DNA of 13,017 bases, taken from positions 1 through 13,017 of the forward strand of contig FR901738.1 in assembly GCA_000437675.1 (NCBI GenBank), in the 5' to 3' direction. The notes beneath the pieces were generated by a model. It saw nothing but the letters and a program-made list of their open reading frames with translations. It was not told where the DNA came from and did no database searches. The DNA is from Prevotella sp. CAG:891. Its GTDB lineage: Bacteria > Bacteroidota > Bacteroidia > Bacteroidales > Bacteroidaceae. The position numbers were made by a program, and so were the translations under genes. Positions 6,242 through 13,017 of the stretch are shown here, one piece after another. The number at the start of each line of letters is the position of its first letter. Within the stretch, counting starts at the first letter, position 1.

Positions 6242-7321
6242 TTATTCGGCAAGGGGGCTATGCTGCTTTTCTTCTTTTTTACGGTCTTTATAGTACACCC
6301 AAACAAAGCAACCAAAGGTGCTGAGGATTAAATACAGCAGCAGAATGGTGAGCTTCTTGGGGGCAATGTGTTTGTAGGGTACCATGGCAGCCTGAATGGT
6401 GGTGTAAACCGGTGTGCGTTGCATCACCTTGGCTTCAGTGGCATGGAGTTGTGCCGAAAGCTGCGAGTAGACGTTGAACTTCAGCTGCATATCATTTTCC
6501 AGATATTCTTCCTTGACCTTGTATTCGTTGAGCACGAGGTCGGTATGGGTGTCAGCAAACTGTGCATATTCCTTTTGAGCCTTCTGGTATTCTGCGTAGG
6601 CTTTGTTGTGAAGATTTTGAATATTCTTCAGTTCAACGCGCGCTTTCTTTGTACGATAGTTCGTAATGAAGGTTTGCAGACGTTCGCTGATGGAGTCAAC
6701 AAGGATGGTTGCTACGAGCGGGTCCTGATCGACAACCTGAATAGAGATGACGTCTGTTTTTTTGTCTGTGCTGCAGTCTATGCAACTTTTCAAGAGTTTA
6801 AGCAGTTCGCCGTCTTCTTTTGAAAGCATGATGAGCTGCGAGCCTTGTCCGTCTTTTGAGGGATAGATGCTCTTTTCCTTTTTGGGAGGAAGGATTTTGC
6901 GCACAATCCATGCCATACTTGCATTCCACCATTCTGCTTTGCAGTGTTTGGTCAGATAGGTTTTGTAGGGCATGTCTTTGATTTTACCGTCTTTTGTGCT
7001 TACTTTGATATTCAGCACGTCGAGCATAAAGTCTGGCGATTGAAGTACGTCGGGGTAGAGTGTAGGTACGATGGCATCATCGCCGGTAAGTCCACCCATC
7101 TTAAGTCCCATCATCGAACCGATAGATCCGAGGGCGCCGATGTCGGGGGTATTGCTTGCTTCGGGGGCAAGTTTTACTTCAGACATATAGGTTCGGGGTA
7201 TGCTGAAGCCAATCATTAAGGCCCAGGCTGCAGTTGCAATCCATACAATGATGAATGTTTTTTTATACGACAAAAACAGTTTCCAAAAGCGGGCCAGATT
7301 TATTTCGTGTAATATTTCCAT
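6242..7321 (-). CDS. Wzz-type polysaccharide chain-length regulator
   Basis: A 359-residue polysaccharide co-polymerase, predicted to oligomerise in the inner membrane and set polymer length together with Wzy. Transmembrane segment 1 is at about 22-40. A Wzz head domain follows, with YMSEVKLAPE (45-54) and a Gly/Met-rich stretch (60-79, GALGSIGSMMGLKMGG) common in Bacteroidetes members. A predominantly helical, probably coiled-coil region covers about 220-300. A Pro-containing segment before transmembrane segment 2 (MVPYKHIAPKK, 313-323) resembles the family proline-rich motif, and segment 2 is at about 323-344. The protein ends in a short charged cytoplasmic tail with no Walker motifs or Tyr cluster, so no BY-kinase is fused. 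The ATG at 7321 gives the usual short cytoplasmic N-terminus. It lies 45 nt downstream of a transferase gene. Confidence 0.88.
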   Translation of the reverse strand: MEILHEINLARFWKLFLSYKKTFIIVWIATAAWALMIGFSIPRTYMSEVKLAPEASNTPDIGALGSIGSMMGLKMGGLTGDDAIVPTLYPDVLQSPDFMLDVLNIKVSTKDGKIKDMPYKTYLTKHCKAEWWNASMAWIVRKILPPKKEKSIYPSKDGQGSQLIMLSKEDGELLKLLKSCIDCSTDKKTDVISIQVVDQDPLVATILVDSISERLQTFITNYRTKKARVELKNIQNLHNKAYAEYQKAQKEYAQFADTHTDLVLNEYKVKEEYLENDMQLKFNVYSQLSAQLHATEAKVMQRTPVYTTIQAAMVPYKHIAPKKLTILLLYLILSTFGCFVWVYYKDRKKEEKQHSPLAE

Positions 7322-7366
7322 GATGTATTTTTCAGATATAGAATTTTACTGATGGGTATGTAGTGA

Positions 7367-8101
7367 TTAGATGTCAGACTTTTTCAGCCTTTTTACGCGC
7401 TTTTTGATTTGCAGCAGTTGTCGCGTGCCTTTAAGGCGTATGGCAATCTTGGTTGACAGACTGTTTTTACTTTTTCCAGCTGAAGTTGAAACATTATTGC
7501 CTGTTCTTCTGAAGTAGCTGCAAGTTTGGTTAATGAATAGCACATTGAAATAAAATGCAGCTACATTGCCAATCCAGATGTCGTGCATCGGAATGTCGGT
7601 GGGAAAAGGTAAGGCGGCATCGCGCAAACGCTTGGTAAATGCCATACATCCTCCTAAATAACCATTTTTGATATATAAGTTGTAGTACTTGCCTTGGCGT
7701 GTTTTGTTAAGGGTAAAGAAGGAGGGGGCGTAGACGTTGAGATTCTTGTCTGTTACCTGACAGTCTGTAATGACCAGATCGTAACCTTTTTTGAGGGCTT
7801 CGATTGAGGTGGCTACTTTGTTGGGCATCCAACAATCGTCCTGATCGGACAGAAAGATGTAGTCGCCTTGGGCCAAACTCAGCGCATATTCAAAATTGGG
7901 TATGGGTGATCCCTTGCATGGGCCTTCAACCAAACGGATGCGCGAATCGTTCAGACTTCTGACTAAATCGGGCGTTCCGTCGGTAGAATGATCATCTGAA
8001 ACGATGATTTCGTCATTCGCTCTGAGTTGAGGCAAAATGCTTTTTAACTGATCAAGAATATAGTCAGCGCCATTGTAACTGGCAATACAAACAGATATCA
8101 T
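7367..8101 (-). CDS. Family 2 glycosyltransferase
   Basis: A 244-residue GT-A fold transferase, predicted to add a sugar to the undecaprenyl-linked repeat unit at the cytoplasmic face of the inner membrane. Clear family 2 motifs are ISVCIASYNG (2-11), IIVSDDHSTDGT (32-43), FLSDQDDCW (83-91, the DXD metal site), a GGCMAF acceptor-side segment (150-155), MHDIWIG (172-178, with the catalytic-loop Asp) and FRRTGNNVS (197-205). The SYNG / DDxSTDGT / SDQDD / HDxW combination is common in rhamnosyl- and related transferases of capsule clusters, but the sugar cannot be assigned. The basic C-terminus (about 210-241) may bind the membrane. The start at 8101 puts the first strand directly at the N-terminus. 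A 145-nt spacer separates it from wzx. Confidence 0.92.
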   Translation of the reverse strand: MISVCIASYNGADYILDQLKSILPQLRANDEIIVSDDHSTDGTPDLVRSLNDSRIRLVEGPCKGSPIPNFEYALSLAQGDYIFLSDQDDCWMPNKVATSIEALKKGYDLVITDCQVTDKNLNVYAPSFFTLNKTRQGKYYNLYIKNGYLGGCMAFTKRLRDAALPFPTDIPMHDIWIGNVAAFYFNVLFINQTCSYFRRTGNNVSTSAGKSKNSLSTKIAIRLKGTRQLLQIKKRVKRLKKSDI

Positions 8102-8145
8102 TGTGTATGAATTTTACGTTGTAAGGTCCAAGCATAACCTGTTGT

Positions 8146-8153
8146 CAAAGATA
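8146..8153 (-). promoter_or_regulatory. Possible internal promoter box upstream of the family 2 transferase gene
   Basis: In the 145-nt wzx-transferase spacer (8102-8246), the minus strand reads TATCTTTG at 8153-8146, a full match to the Bacteroidetes -7 element TAnnTTTG, about 45 nt before the ATG at 8101. No TTTG is found at the -33 position. A full match has a realistic chance of arising at random, so this is tentative. The rest of the spacer shows no gene. Confidence 0.3.
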
Positions 8154-8246
8154 GGATACTGCTTAGGTGGTGGCTGTGGACACGGGTCTGCATCCTCAGA
8201 CGGTGCAGGCTTCGTGATACAATCAAGTGTTGTGCGGTGTGCCTTA

Positions 8247-9704
8247 TTATTTACCGTTTTTATGAGGAATGAGTTTTGCGGCATATCGCACAATGTCTGA
8301 CATGATGGCATCTTTCAAACAGAGCAGTGTGGCTGCATAGATAAATGTGCCGATGGCTGCGCAGGTAAAGAAAGAGATAGTCATAGAGTCAATACAGGCG
8401 TTGGTGAGGATGATGCCTCCGCCCATAAGTACTGAGGCTATGATGTAATTCAGTATCTTCAGGTCCTTGAAGCTAAATGGAACATATTTACGTCCCAATA
8501 CATATTGTATGATTAAGACGCATAGTTCAGCGATGATTGTGGAATATGCTGCACCCATATACGACAGGTGCGGAATGAGTGCAAAGTTAAGCAGCATATT
8601 GATAATTGCACCCCCTAAGGTGCTGAAAATAACGAATTTGGCTTTGTTTTCGGGGTAAAATATTTGAATGCCGATTACATTTGAAAGTCCGATTAACAAA
8701 ATAACCGGTGCGGTTGTGTAAACCACTTCGGCTGATGCTCCGAATGCGGAGCCACAAAACAAACGGACCAATGGGTCGGCCAATAACATCATTCCCGTAG
8801 CTGCCGGTAGGGCTGTAGCTATGACCAAGTGGATGGATTTAAGGGAAATCTGCTTGAATTCTGTCAGATTGCCTTTCTCTATCAGGTTTGAACAGCGAGG
8901 AAGGAGAACAACGCTTAACGAAGTGACAACAGTCAGTACGACGAATGTCAGTTTGTTAGCAGCCGTGTAGATACCTACTGCAGCATCGCTTTGCATGAAT
9001 CCGATCATCACGATGTTCAGGTTGCCATAGATATTGGTGATGATGTATGGCAGATAAATTTGAAGAGTTGGCTTTATGTGACGGACGATGTTCATCTTTT
9101 TCCATTCCAAATCTTTCCATTTAAAGTATTTGCGAAGATGGATGAAATTGATGAAGTTGTTGCCTACAGCCAATGAAACCATGATGAGGGCATAGCTGAT
9201 TAAGTCGTCGGCAGAATGGACGAATATAAACAAACTGGCGGCTACCAATACTTTAAAAACAATGGCTCGGATGGTGATGAATACAAAATCCTCGATGGCT
9301 TGGTAAAACCAGTTTACGCCAATAGCAGTGAAGAAAATAGTCAGACTGAAAATGGCGAATATGGGTAGGTTTTCCTGTATTCTGGGAACGAAACAGCCCA
9401 GCAATATAGCTGCTACATAGCCGACCAGACAGAGTAACAAACTTAAAGTGGTAATTTCAAGTACGCATAAATTTCGCTTTCGAATGTCATCGCGGTAACG
9501 TGCCACTTCCTTCACTGCGTACATAGGTATGCCGAGCCCGGTAATCAATACGATGTAGTTGGATACGGAAGCCTGAAAGTTGATAATGCCTATACCTTCC
9601 AATCCCAAGACGCGAGTGGCATAAGGAAATGTCACAACCGGCATGAGAATACTTGTGAAAGTGTTGATGAGGTTGAGCAGCACATTGGTCTTTAACGATG
9701 GCAT
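8247..9704 (-). CDS. wzx: Wzx-type repeat-unit flippase (MOP superfamily)
   Basis: A predicted inner-membrane flippase (485 residues) that moves undecaprenyl-linked repeat units to the periplasmic face. It opens SLKTNVLLNLINTFTSILMPVVTFPYATRVLG, a standard Wzx N-terminus split here for reading as SLKTNVLLN and FPYATRVLG (26-34), followed by LGLEGIG, GLGIPMYAVKEVARYRDD (55-72) and a dozen or more hydrophobic segments over the full length, matching the usual 12-14. A second conserved region, YTAANKLTFVVLTVVTSL, falls mid-protein. The frame extends to an ATG at 9752, adding 16 polar residues; 9704 is preferred because relatives begin a few residues before the SLK segment, but the longer form cannot be excluded. 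The gene lies between the export gene and a glycosyltransferase, the expected setting. A strong hairpin lies upstream. Confidence 0.9.
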   Translation of the reverse strand: MPSLKTNVLLNLINTFTSILMPVVTFPYATRVLGLEGIGIINFQASVSNYIVLITGLGIPMYAVKEVARYRDDIRKRNLCVLEITTLSLLLCLVGYVAAILLGCFVPRIQENLPIFAIFSLTIFFTAIGVNWFYQAIEDFVFITIRAIVFKVLVAASLFIFVHSADDLISYALIMVSLAVGNNFINFIHLRKYFKWKDLEWKKMNIVRHIKPTLQIYLPYIITNIYGNLNIVMIGFMQSDAAVGIYTAANKLTFVVLTVVTSLSVVLLPRCSNLIEKGNLTEFKQISLKSIHLVIATALPAATGMMLLADPLVRLFCGSAFGASAEVVYTTAPVILLIGLSNVIGIQIFYPENKAKFVIFSTLGGAIINMLLNFALIPHLSYMGAAYSTIIAELCVLIIQYVLGRKYVPFSFKDLKILNYIIASVLMGGGIILTNACIDSMTISFFTCAAIGTFIYAATLLCLKDAIMSDIVRYAAKLIPHKNGK

Positions 9705-9784
9705 AGGCTGAGTATTTGTTAAGATGGTGTTTGAAAAATTGGAATGAGACATGTAAGGGTTCAGTCATGACCTACTTACAAGTC

Positions 9785-9831
9785 AATCGCTAATCAGTCT
9801 GCTCTGAATATATGCAGACCGATTAGCGATT
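9785..9831 (-). repeat. Long hairpin between the export and flippase genes
   Basis: The two 18-nt arms (9785-9802 and 9814-9831) pair with a single mismatch around an 11-nt loop; the core reads AATCGCTAATC and GATTAGCGATT. It lies within the 186-nt spacer 9753-9938, where no gene is seen. On the transcribed minus strand no T run follows the stem, only GACTTGTAAG, so it is not a classical terminator. It could be a 3'-end stabiliser, processing site, differential-expression hairpin or a small palindromic repeat. Confidence 0.75.
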
Positions 9832-9938
9832 AAAAGAGTAAGAACTTAATAGACAGCATTTATTGCCATATCATGTTCATTAAGTTGGTGAAGAAGGAGG
9901 TTATTACCTGCCTGTTCAAATTACGTGGCTGTTTTAAA

Positions 9939-12467
9939 TTATTTCACCAGCGTTGCGATAACTGTACCCAATGTGGCAGTCATTGTACCTAATGAGAGGA
10001 TTTCGCCAAATGACATGCCCTTTCGTCGTTGTTTAGACGGAACCAGAATGGTGCATCCGGGTGTAATGTCTTTGGCAGAACGAATACGAGTTACCGTTCC
10101 GTTCATATTCACTGCAAACACACGTTTAGATTTTGCGCGCTGACCATAACCACCCGCTTGCTCAATGTAATAGGAGAGCTTAGCTTTATCGCGGTAAGCT
10201 ACAGTGTTAGGATACATTACCTGTCCGTTGATAGATACCGTATTGTTATATTGTGGAATAACCAGTCGGTCACCATCGCGCAACACAATGTCCCATTGGT
10301 TTGAACCCGGATTTTTGAGGGCTTCTTCAAGGTTAATACCCACACGCTGAGTGTCGCCAAGATCCAGTTTGCGCATATCCACAGAGTCACCGCTGACAGC
10401 AAACTTCAGCAGCGTTTGTTGCTTCACCTTTTCAGCAGGCGTGAGGGTTCGTTCGAGGTGGGCACCTAAGGCATATGCTTCTTTAGTAATACCACCAGCT
10501 GCTTTAACCAAATCGCTCAAACGCATACCTTTATTGGTTAATACATAGCTTCCGGCAAATGCAATTTCGCCTTCGACTTTTACATGCTGCTGCTCGATAT
10601 AGCCCGGTGAACGACGAACGAAAACTTCGTCGAAAGGCTGAAGAATGAAGCCTGGAGTGCCATCAATAACAAAGCCATCCTTGAGTGAAAGGCTGAATGA
10701 TTCAGCTACTTGTGAAGATGAGCGGGTGGCATCCTGGTTACGCATACGACGCGAGATGTCGACCTTTACCATAGAAGCAGCATCCTTGAGGCCACCGGCT
10801 TGCAGAATGAAGTCCTCGATAGTAGTGTTTTCGGCAAATTCGTATTCGCCGGGGTAGTTAACTTCGCCATTGATAGTCAGGATACGTTCTTCCTGCATCA
10901 ATTTTTGCGAGGGAACAAAGAATACGTCTTCGTTTTTCAGCGCAATGTCTGCTACACTGTGGTTCATAATACCCGCAATGTCAACAGCAATGACTTCGAG
11001 TGTTCGGTCAGCCTTGCGTCGGTGAATGGTTCCGCGTGCAGTGAAAGCATCCTCAGTAAGTCCGCCCGCTGCCTCAATGAGTTGGCGTATGGTGGTGATA
11101 TTGCCATCAACCTGGAACATTCCCGGGCGGTTTACAGCACCTTTTATTTCAACCATGTTGCGGTAGCGTTGCAGTGTACTGTCAACAGATACAGAGTCGC
11201 CATCTGCTACTTGGAAAGAATTGCGTTCAAAGTCGTCGATAGAGTAAACGGAAAGCATACCACCGGATTTTCTTATCAGGTTGATGCTACCCTGATAAGC
11301 ATCGCCCGTAAAGCCACCGGCATATTTAATGAGTGTACCGATGCTCTCCTTACTTTTCATTTCGTAATACATCGGGCGTTTAACTTTACCCGTAATGTTT
11401 ACCAAACAATCGTACGGACCTACTACAATGACATCGCCGGCACTGAGTCTGACGTTACCTTTCATATTGCCGTTCAGAATGTAGTCGTAGACGTCGCAGG
11501 TAGAAATCTGACGACCCTTTCTGAAGATTTTAATGTTACGCAACGTACCGATTTCATTGATACCGCCAGCCATGTACAAGGCATTGAACACTGTAGAGAA
11601 AGCTGAGAGGGTGTACGTACCCGGCACTTTAACCTCACCCATCACATCAACCGTGATAGTTTTGGTTTGTCCGACTGTCAGTTTGATTCTTGAACCGGCA
11701 TAGCGGGCGCCTAATGAATTGCGTAAACGCTGATTGGCCTGCGCAACGGTTAAACCATCAACCTGTACAGGACCATAGGATTCAATATTGATGGTACCTT
11801 CAGGGCTAACCGTACTTTCAAAACGTTCTTGCGAGGCTCCCCAAATGTCAATATATACCTCATCGCCAGGGCCTAAACGATAGTCCTGCGGTGTAGCAAT
11901 ATTCATGTTGGGTTCGAACGAAAGTTTGCGGTTGTTGAAGATATTATGACCGAAAATTTTTATTTTCTTTTCTTTGTCTTTTTCTTTATAGAAATCATCT
12001 TCAGGAAAATCCCATTGGTCGAGCGAGTCAGGCAAAAGCTCGTCCATTTCGTCCATGTATTCGCTCTTTTCCTCGCGTTCTAATTTTTTTCTTTGTTTTT
12101 CCGACAAACTGCTTTTGTCAATTTCTTTGCGTTCTTGCTTGCGTTGGTAGCTACCTTTAAGTTCTTCTTTTTTGTCACCATTGTTTGAACGCAGGCGGTT
12201 TTTACCTTTTGAACCGCTGATGTCGCGGGCACCAATAACACTTCCGTCGTTTTGTTTTTCGTATTTCTTTTTGATGCGTCTGATTTGTTCAATCGAAACA
12301 CCGCGTTCAATGAGGCTTGTCACAATTTCCTGTCGTGGCGTGCCGCGTTCCGTTTCCTTAATCATGTATTGCATCACCTGGTTGTCGGTCATGCCAGTTT
12401 GTGCCCAGACATTGAACGCACAACCCCAAATAAGGGTAAAAATCAGAAGTGTTCTTTTTATTGACAT
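9939..12467 (-). CDS. Outer-membrane polysaccharide export protein, Wza-like with multiple SLBB repeats
   Basis: An 842-residue export channel protein, predicted to carry finished polymer across the periplasm and outer membrane. A signal peptide (1-22) ends NVWA-Q; C16 lies in IWGC, a poor lipobox, so lipidation is doubtful. A small helical domain (25-72) precedes a highly charged Lys/Glu/Asp linker (about 73-175). The export domain starts at YRLGPGDEVYIDIWG (196-210), followed by SPEGTINIESYGPV. SLBB-like repeats begin near 275 (GEVKVPGTY), 360 (GKVKRPMYY), 443 (GAVNRPGMF), 534 (GEVNYPGEY), 633 (GEIAFAGSY) and 748 (GQVMYPN), most with a later AGG turn. A hydrophobic C-terminal helix (about 819-842) could form the outer-membrane barrel as in Wza. 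It is over twice the length of E. coli Wza (379-residue precursor), a form common in Bacteroidetes. First gene of the minus-strand operon, with its own promoter. Confidence 0.93.
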   Translation of the reverse strand: MSIKRTLLIFTLIWGCAFNVWAQTGMTDNQVMQYMIKETERGTPRQEIVTSLIERGVSIEQIRRIKKKYEKQNDGSVIGARDISGSKGKNRLRSNNGDKKEELKGSYQRKQERKEIDKSSLSEKQRKKLEREEKSEYMDEMDELLPDSLDQWDFPEDDFYKEKDKEKKIKIFGHNIFNNRKLSFEPNMNIATPQDYRLGPGDEVYIDIWGASQERFESTVSPEGTINIESYGPVQVDGLTVAQANQRLRNSLGARYAGSRIKLTVGQTKTITVDVMGEVKVPGTYTLSAFSTVFNALYMAGGINEIGTLRNIKIFRKGRQISTCDVYDYILNGNMKGNVRLSAGDVIVVGPYDCLVNITGKVKRPMYYEMKSKESIGTLIKYAGGFTGDAYQGSINLIRKSGGMLSVYSIDDFERNSFQVADGDSVSVDSTLQRYRNMVEIKGAVNRPGMFQVDGNITTIRQLIEAAGGLTEDAFTARGTIHRRKADRTLEVIAVDIAGIMNHSVADIALKNEDVFFVPSQKLMQEERILTINGEVNYPGEYEFAENTTIEDFILQAGGLKDAASMVKVDISRRMRNQDATRSSSQVAESFSLSLKDGFVIDGTPGFILQPFDEVFVRRSPGYIEQQHVKVEGEIAFAGSYVLTNKGMRLSDLVKAAGGITKEAYALGAHLERTLTPAEKVKQQTLLKFAVSGDSVDMRKLDLGDTQRVGINLEEALKNPGSNQWDIVLRDGDRLVIPQYNNTVSINGQVMYPNTVAYRDKAKLSYYIEQAGGYGQRAKSKRVFAVNMNGTVTRIRSAKDITPGCTILVPSKQRRKGMSFGEILSLGTMTATLGTVIATLVK

Positions 12468-12646
12468 CAGTATATTGTTATATGCTATGTTTTATGGTAA
12501 AAAAAATGAAAGTTCAGACAATGTTGGAGATTCTGCATGGGCTGATTGCCAAGATACCAAACATCATCTCAACTTCTTAATAAACCCACTTTGACAAGAA
12601 ATATTGCATTGATTATCAACGAATTTTTGGCTTTAGGGTTAAAGCC
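12468..12646 (-). promoter_or_regulatory. 179-nt 5' leader of the polysaccharide operon
   Basis: The expected transcript starts near 12646 and at once forms a perfect 7-bp hairpin with a 4-nt loop: GGCTTTA, ACCC, TAAAGCC (12646-12629 on the minus strand). Further on is a 10-codon frame, ATG at 12609 to TAA at 12577 (MQYFLSKWVY), with no evidence that it is translated. The leader ends in a T run and A/T-rich sequence before the ATG at 12467. A 5'-terminal hairpin could protect the mRNA or be a site for an antitermination factor; both are inference. Confidence 0.4.
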
Positions 12647-12649
12647 TTG

Positions 12650-12657
12650 CAAAAGTA
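12650..12657 (-). promoter_or_regulatory. Promoter -7 box of the polysaccharide operon
   Basis: The minus strand reads TACTTTTG (12657-12650), a full match to the Bacteroidetes -7 element TAnnTTTG and the same eight bases as the rplM promoter box. No TTTG is seen about 19 nt further upstream, where the sequence is instead A-rich, so strength may depend on another factor. It lies between the terminator of the SpoIID-type gene and the export gene, where a promoter is needed. Confidence 0.6.
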
Positions 12658-12730
12658 ATAAGTTTTTTTGGTTTTCTCGTTTTTTGCCTGTGCTTTTTGA
12701 CAAGATTGTTTTAGCCAAAGAATAATGAGG

Positions 12731-12783
12731 AATAAAAAAGACAGCCCATGTAATTCATGAAAGATGAGAATTACATGGGCTGT
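12731..12783 (-). terminator. Intrinsic terminator of the SpoIID-type gene
   Basis: A perfect 16-bp stem pairs 12741-12756 with 12768-12783 around an 11-nt loop; its core is CAGCCCATG / CATGGGCTG. Read on the minus strand it is followed by CTTTTTTATT (12740-12731), a good T tract. It lies 51 nt past the stop at 12835 and so ends that gene before the polysaccharide promoter begins. Confidence 0.92.
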
Positions 12784-12834
12784 GTGTAGATGCCATAGAA
12801 GCCATTTAGTTTCACGGAAAAACTGCGATAGTTC

Positions 12835-13017
12835 TTACTCTTTAGTCAGGGAGCTGATGTAGCTGTTCTGATAATAGTGGCTGAGGATTTGCTTGTAATC
12901 GAAGCCTTGCGAAGCCATAACGGCTGCACCTATCTGACACATGCCGACACCATGTCCCCAGCCAGCTCCCAAAAGGATGAATTTTCCAGGAATGCAAGTA
13001 GTCGGGTCTATGTCCTG
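12835..13017 (-). CDS. SpoIID/LytB domain protein, C-terminal part (runs off the window)
   Basis: Only the last 60 codons plus TAA are present; the rest lies beyond 13017. The visible part contains LGAGWGHGVGMCQIGAAVMA, the hallmark C-terminal block of the SpoIID/LytB family (GWGHGVGMxQxGA), then GFDYKQILSHYYQNSYI, its usual ending. SpoIID in spore-formers is a lytic transglycosylase acting on denuded peptidoglycan strands; LytB proteins enhance amidases. Non-sporulating Bacteroidetes commonly carry such proteins, presumably for cell-wall turnover, which is inference here. The catalytic Glu region would lie upstream, outside the window. It has its own terminator and is transcribed separately from the polysaccharide operon. 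Confidence 0.9.
   Translation of the reverse strand, partial: QDIDPTTCIPGKFILLGAGWGHGVGMCQIGAAVMASQGFDYKQILSHYYQNSYISSLTKE

Noticed and set aside
10800..11606. Plus-strand 268-codon frame opposite the export gene
   Set aside because: The longest antisense frame, but it mirrors a well-supported SLBB protein and shows no known motif.
12590..12705. Invertible capsule promoter flanked by repeats
   Set aside because: TTTGACAAGA occurs at 12590-12599 and 12696-12705 around the promoter, but as direct rather than inverted copies, only 10 bp long, and no invertase is nearby. Promoter inversion as in Bacteroides capsule loci is not supported.
1..13017. CRISPR array, tRNA or rRNA gene, or intact IS transposase
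   Set aside because: No regularly spaced repeats, no tRNA-like cloverleaf and no transposase motifs were seen on reading both strands.

Overview
The window most resembles a Bacteroidales chromosome, probably Prevotella or a close relative. The ribosomal protein sequences, the S2 and EF-Ts lengths, the lack of Shine-Dalgarno motifs before A-rich start sites, and promoter boxes fitting the Bacteroidetes TTTG / TAnnTTTG pattern all point there. The genus is an inference.

Left part (1-792): no gene is supported. There is a 203-bp element with 30-bp imperfect terminal inverted repeats (MITE-like), then AT-rich spacer. A strong promoter (621-651) is followed by a folded 5' leader (about 655-792) that fits an L13-type ribosomal autoregulatory leader.

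Plus-strand translation operon (793-3900): rplM (L13, GTG start), rpsI (S9), rpsB (S2) and tsf (EF-Ts), ending at a strong intrinsic terminator. The 221-nt rpsI-rpsB spacer and the 150-nt rpsB-tsf spacer both hold inverted repeats. The second ends in a run of eight T and looks like an attenuator that could separate S2 from EF-Ts output.

Minus-strand surface polysaccharide locus (12657 down to about 3848), read right to left: promoter and leader with a 5'-terminal hairpin, a large outer-membrane export protein with about six SLBB-like repeats (Wza-like), a Wzx flippase, a family 2 glycosyltransferase, a Wzz-type chain-length regulator, a Wzy polymerase, and a rhamnosyltransferase-like glycosyltransferase overlapping wzy by ATGA. 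It converges on the tsf terminator, which looks bidirectional. This is a nearly minimal Wzx/Wzy set: export, flipping, polymerisation, length control and two transferases. No priming transferase, nucleotide-sugar gene, tyrosine kinase or UpxY/NusG-like regulator lies in the window, so those functions must be encoded elsewhere.

Right edge (12731-13017): the C-terminal 60 residues of a SpoIID/LytB-domain protein on the minus strand, with its own intrinsic terminator just upstream of the polysaccharide promoter.

I see no clearly new enzyme system. The most interesting material is non-coding: the MITE-like element, three structured leaders or spacers in the ribosomal operon, a long hairpin between the export and flippase genes, and a possible gene remnant before wzy.
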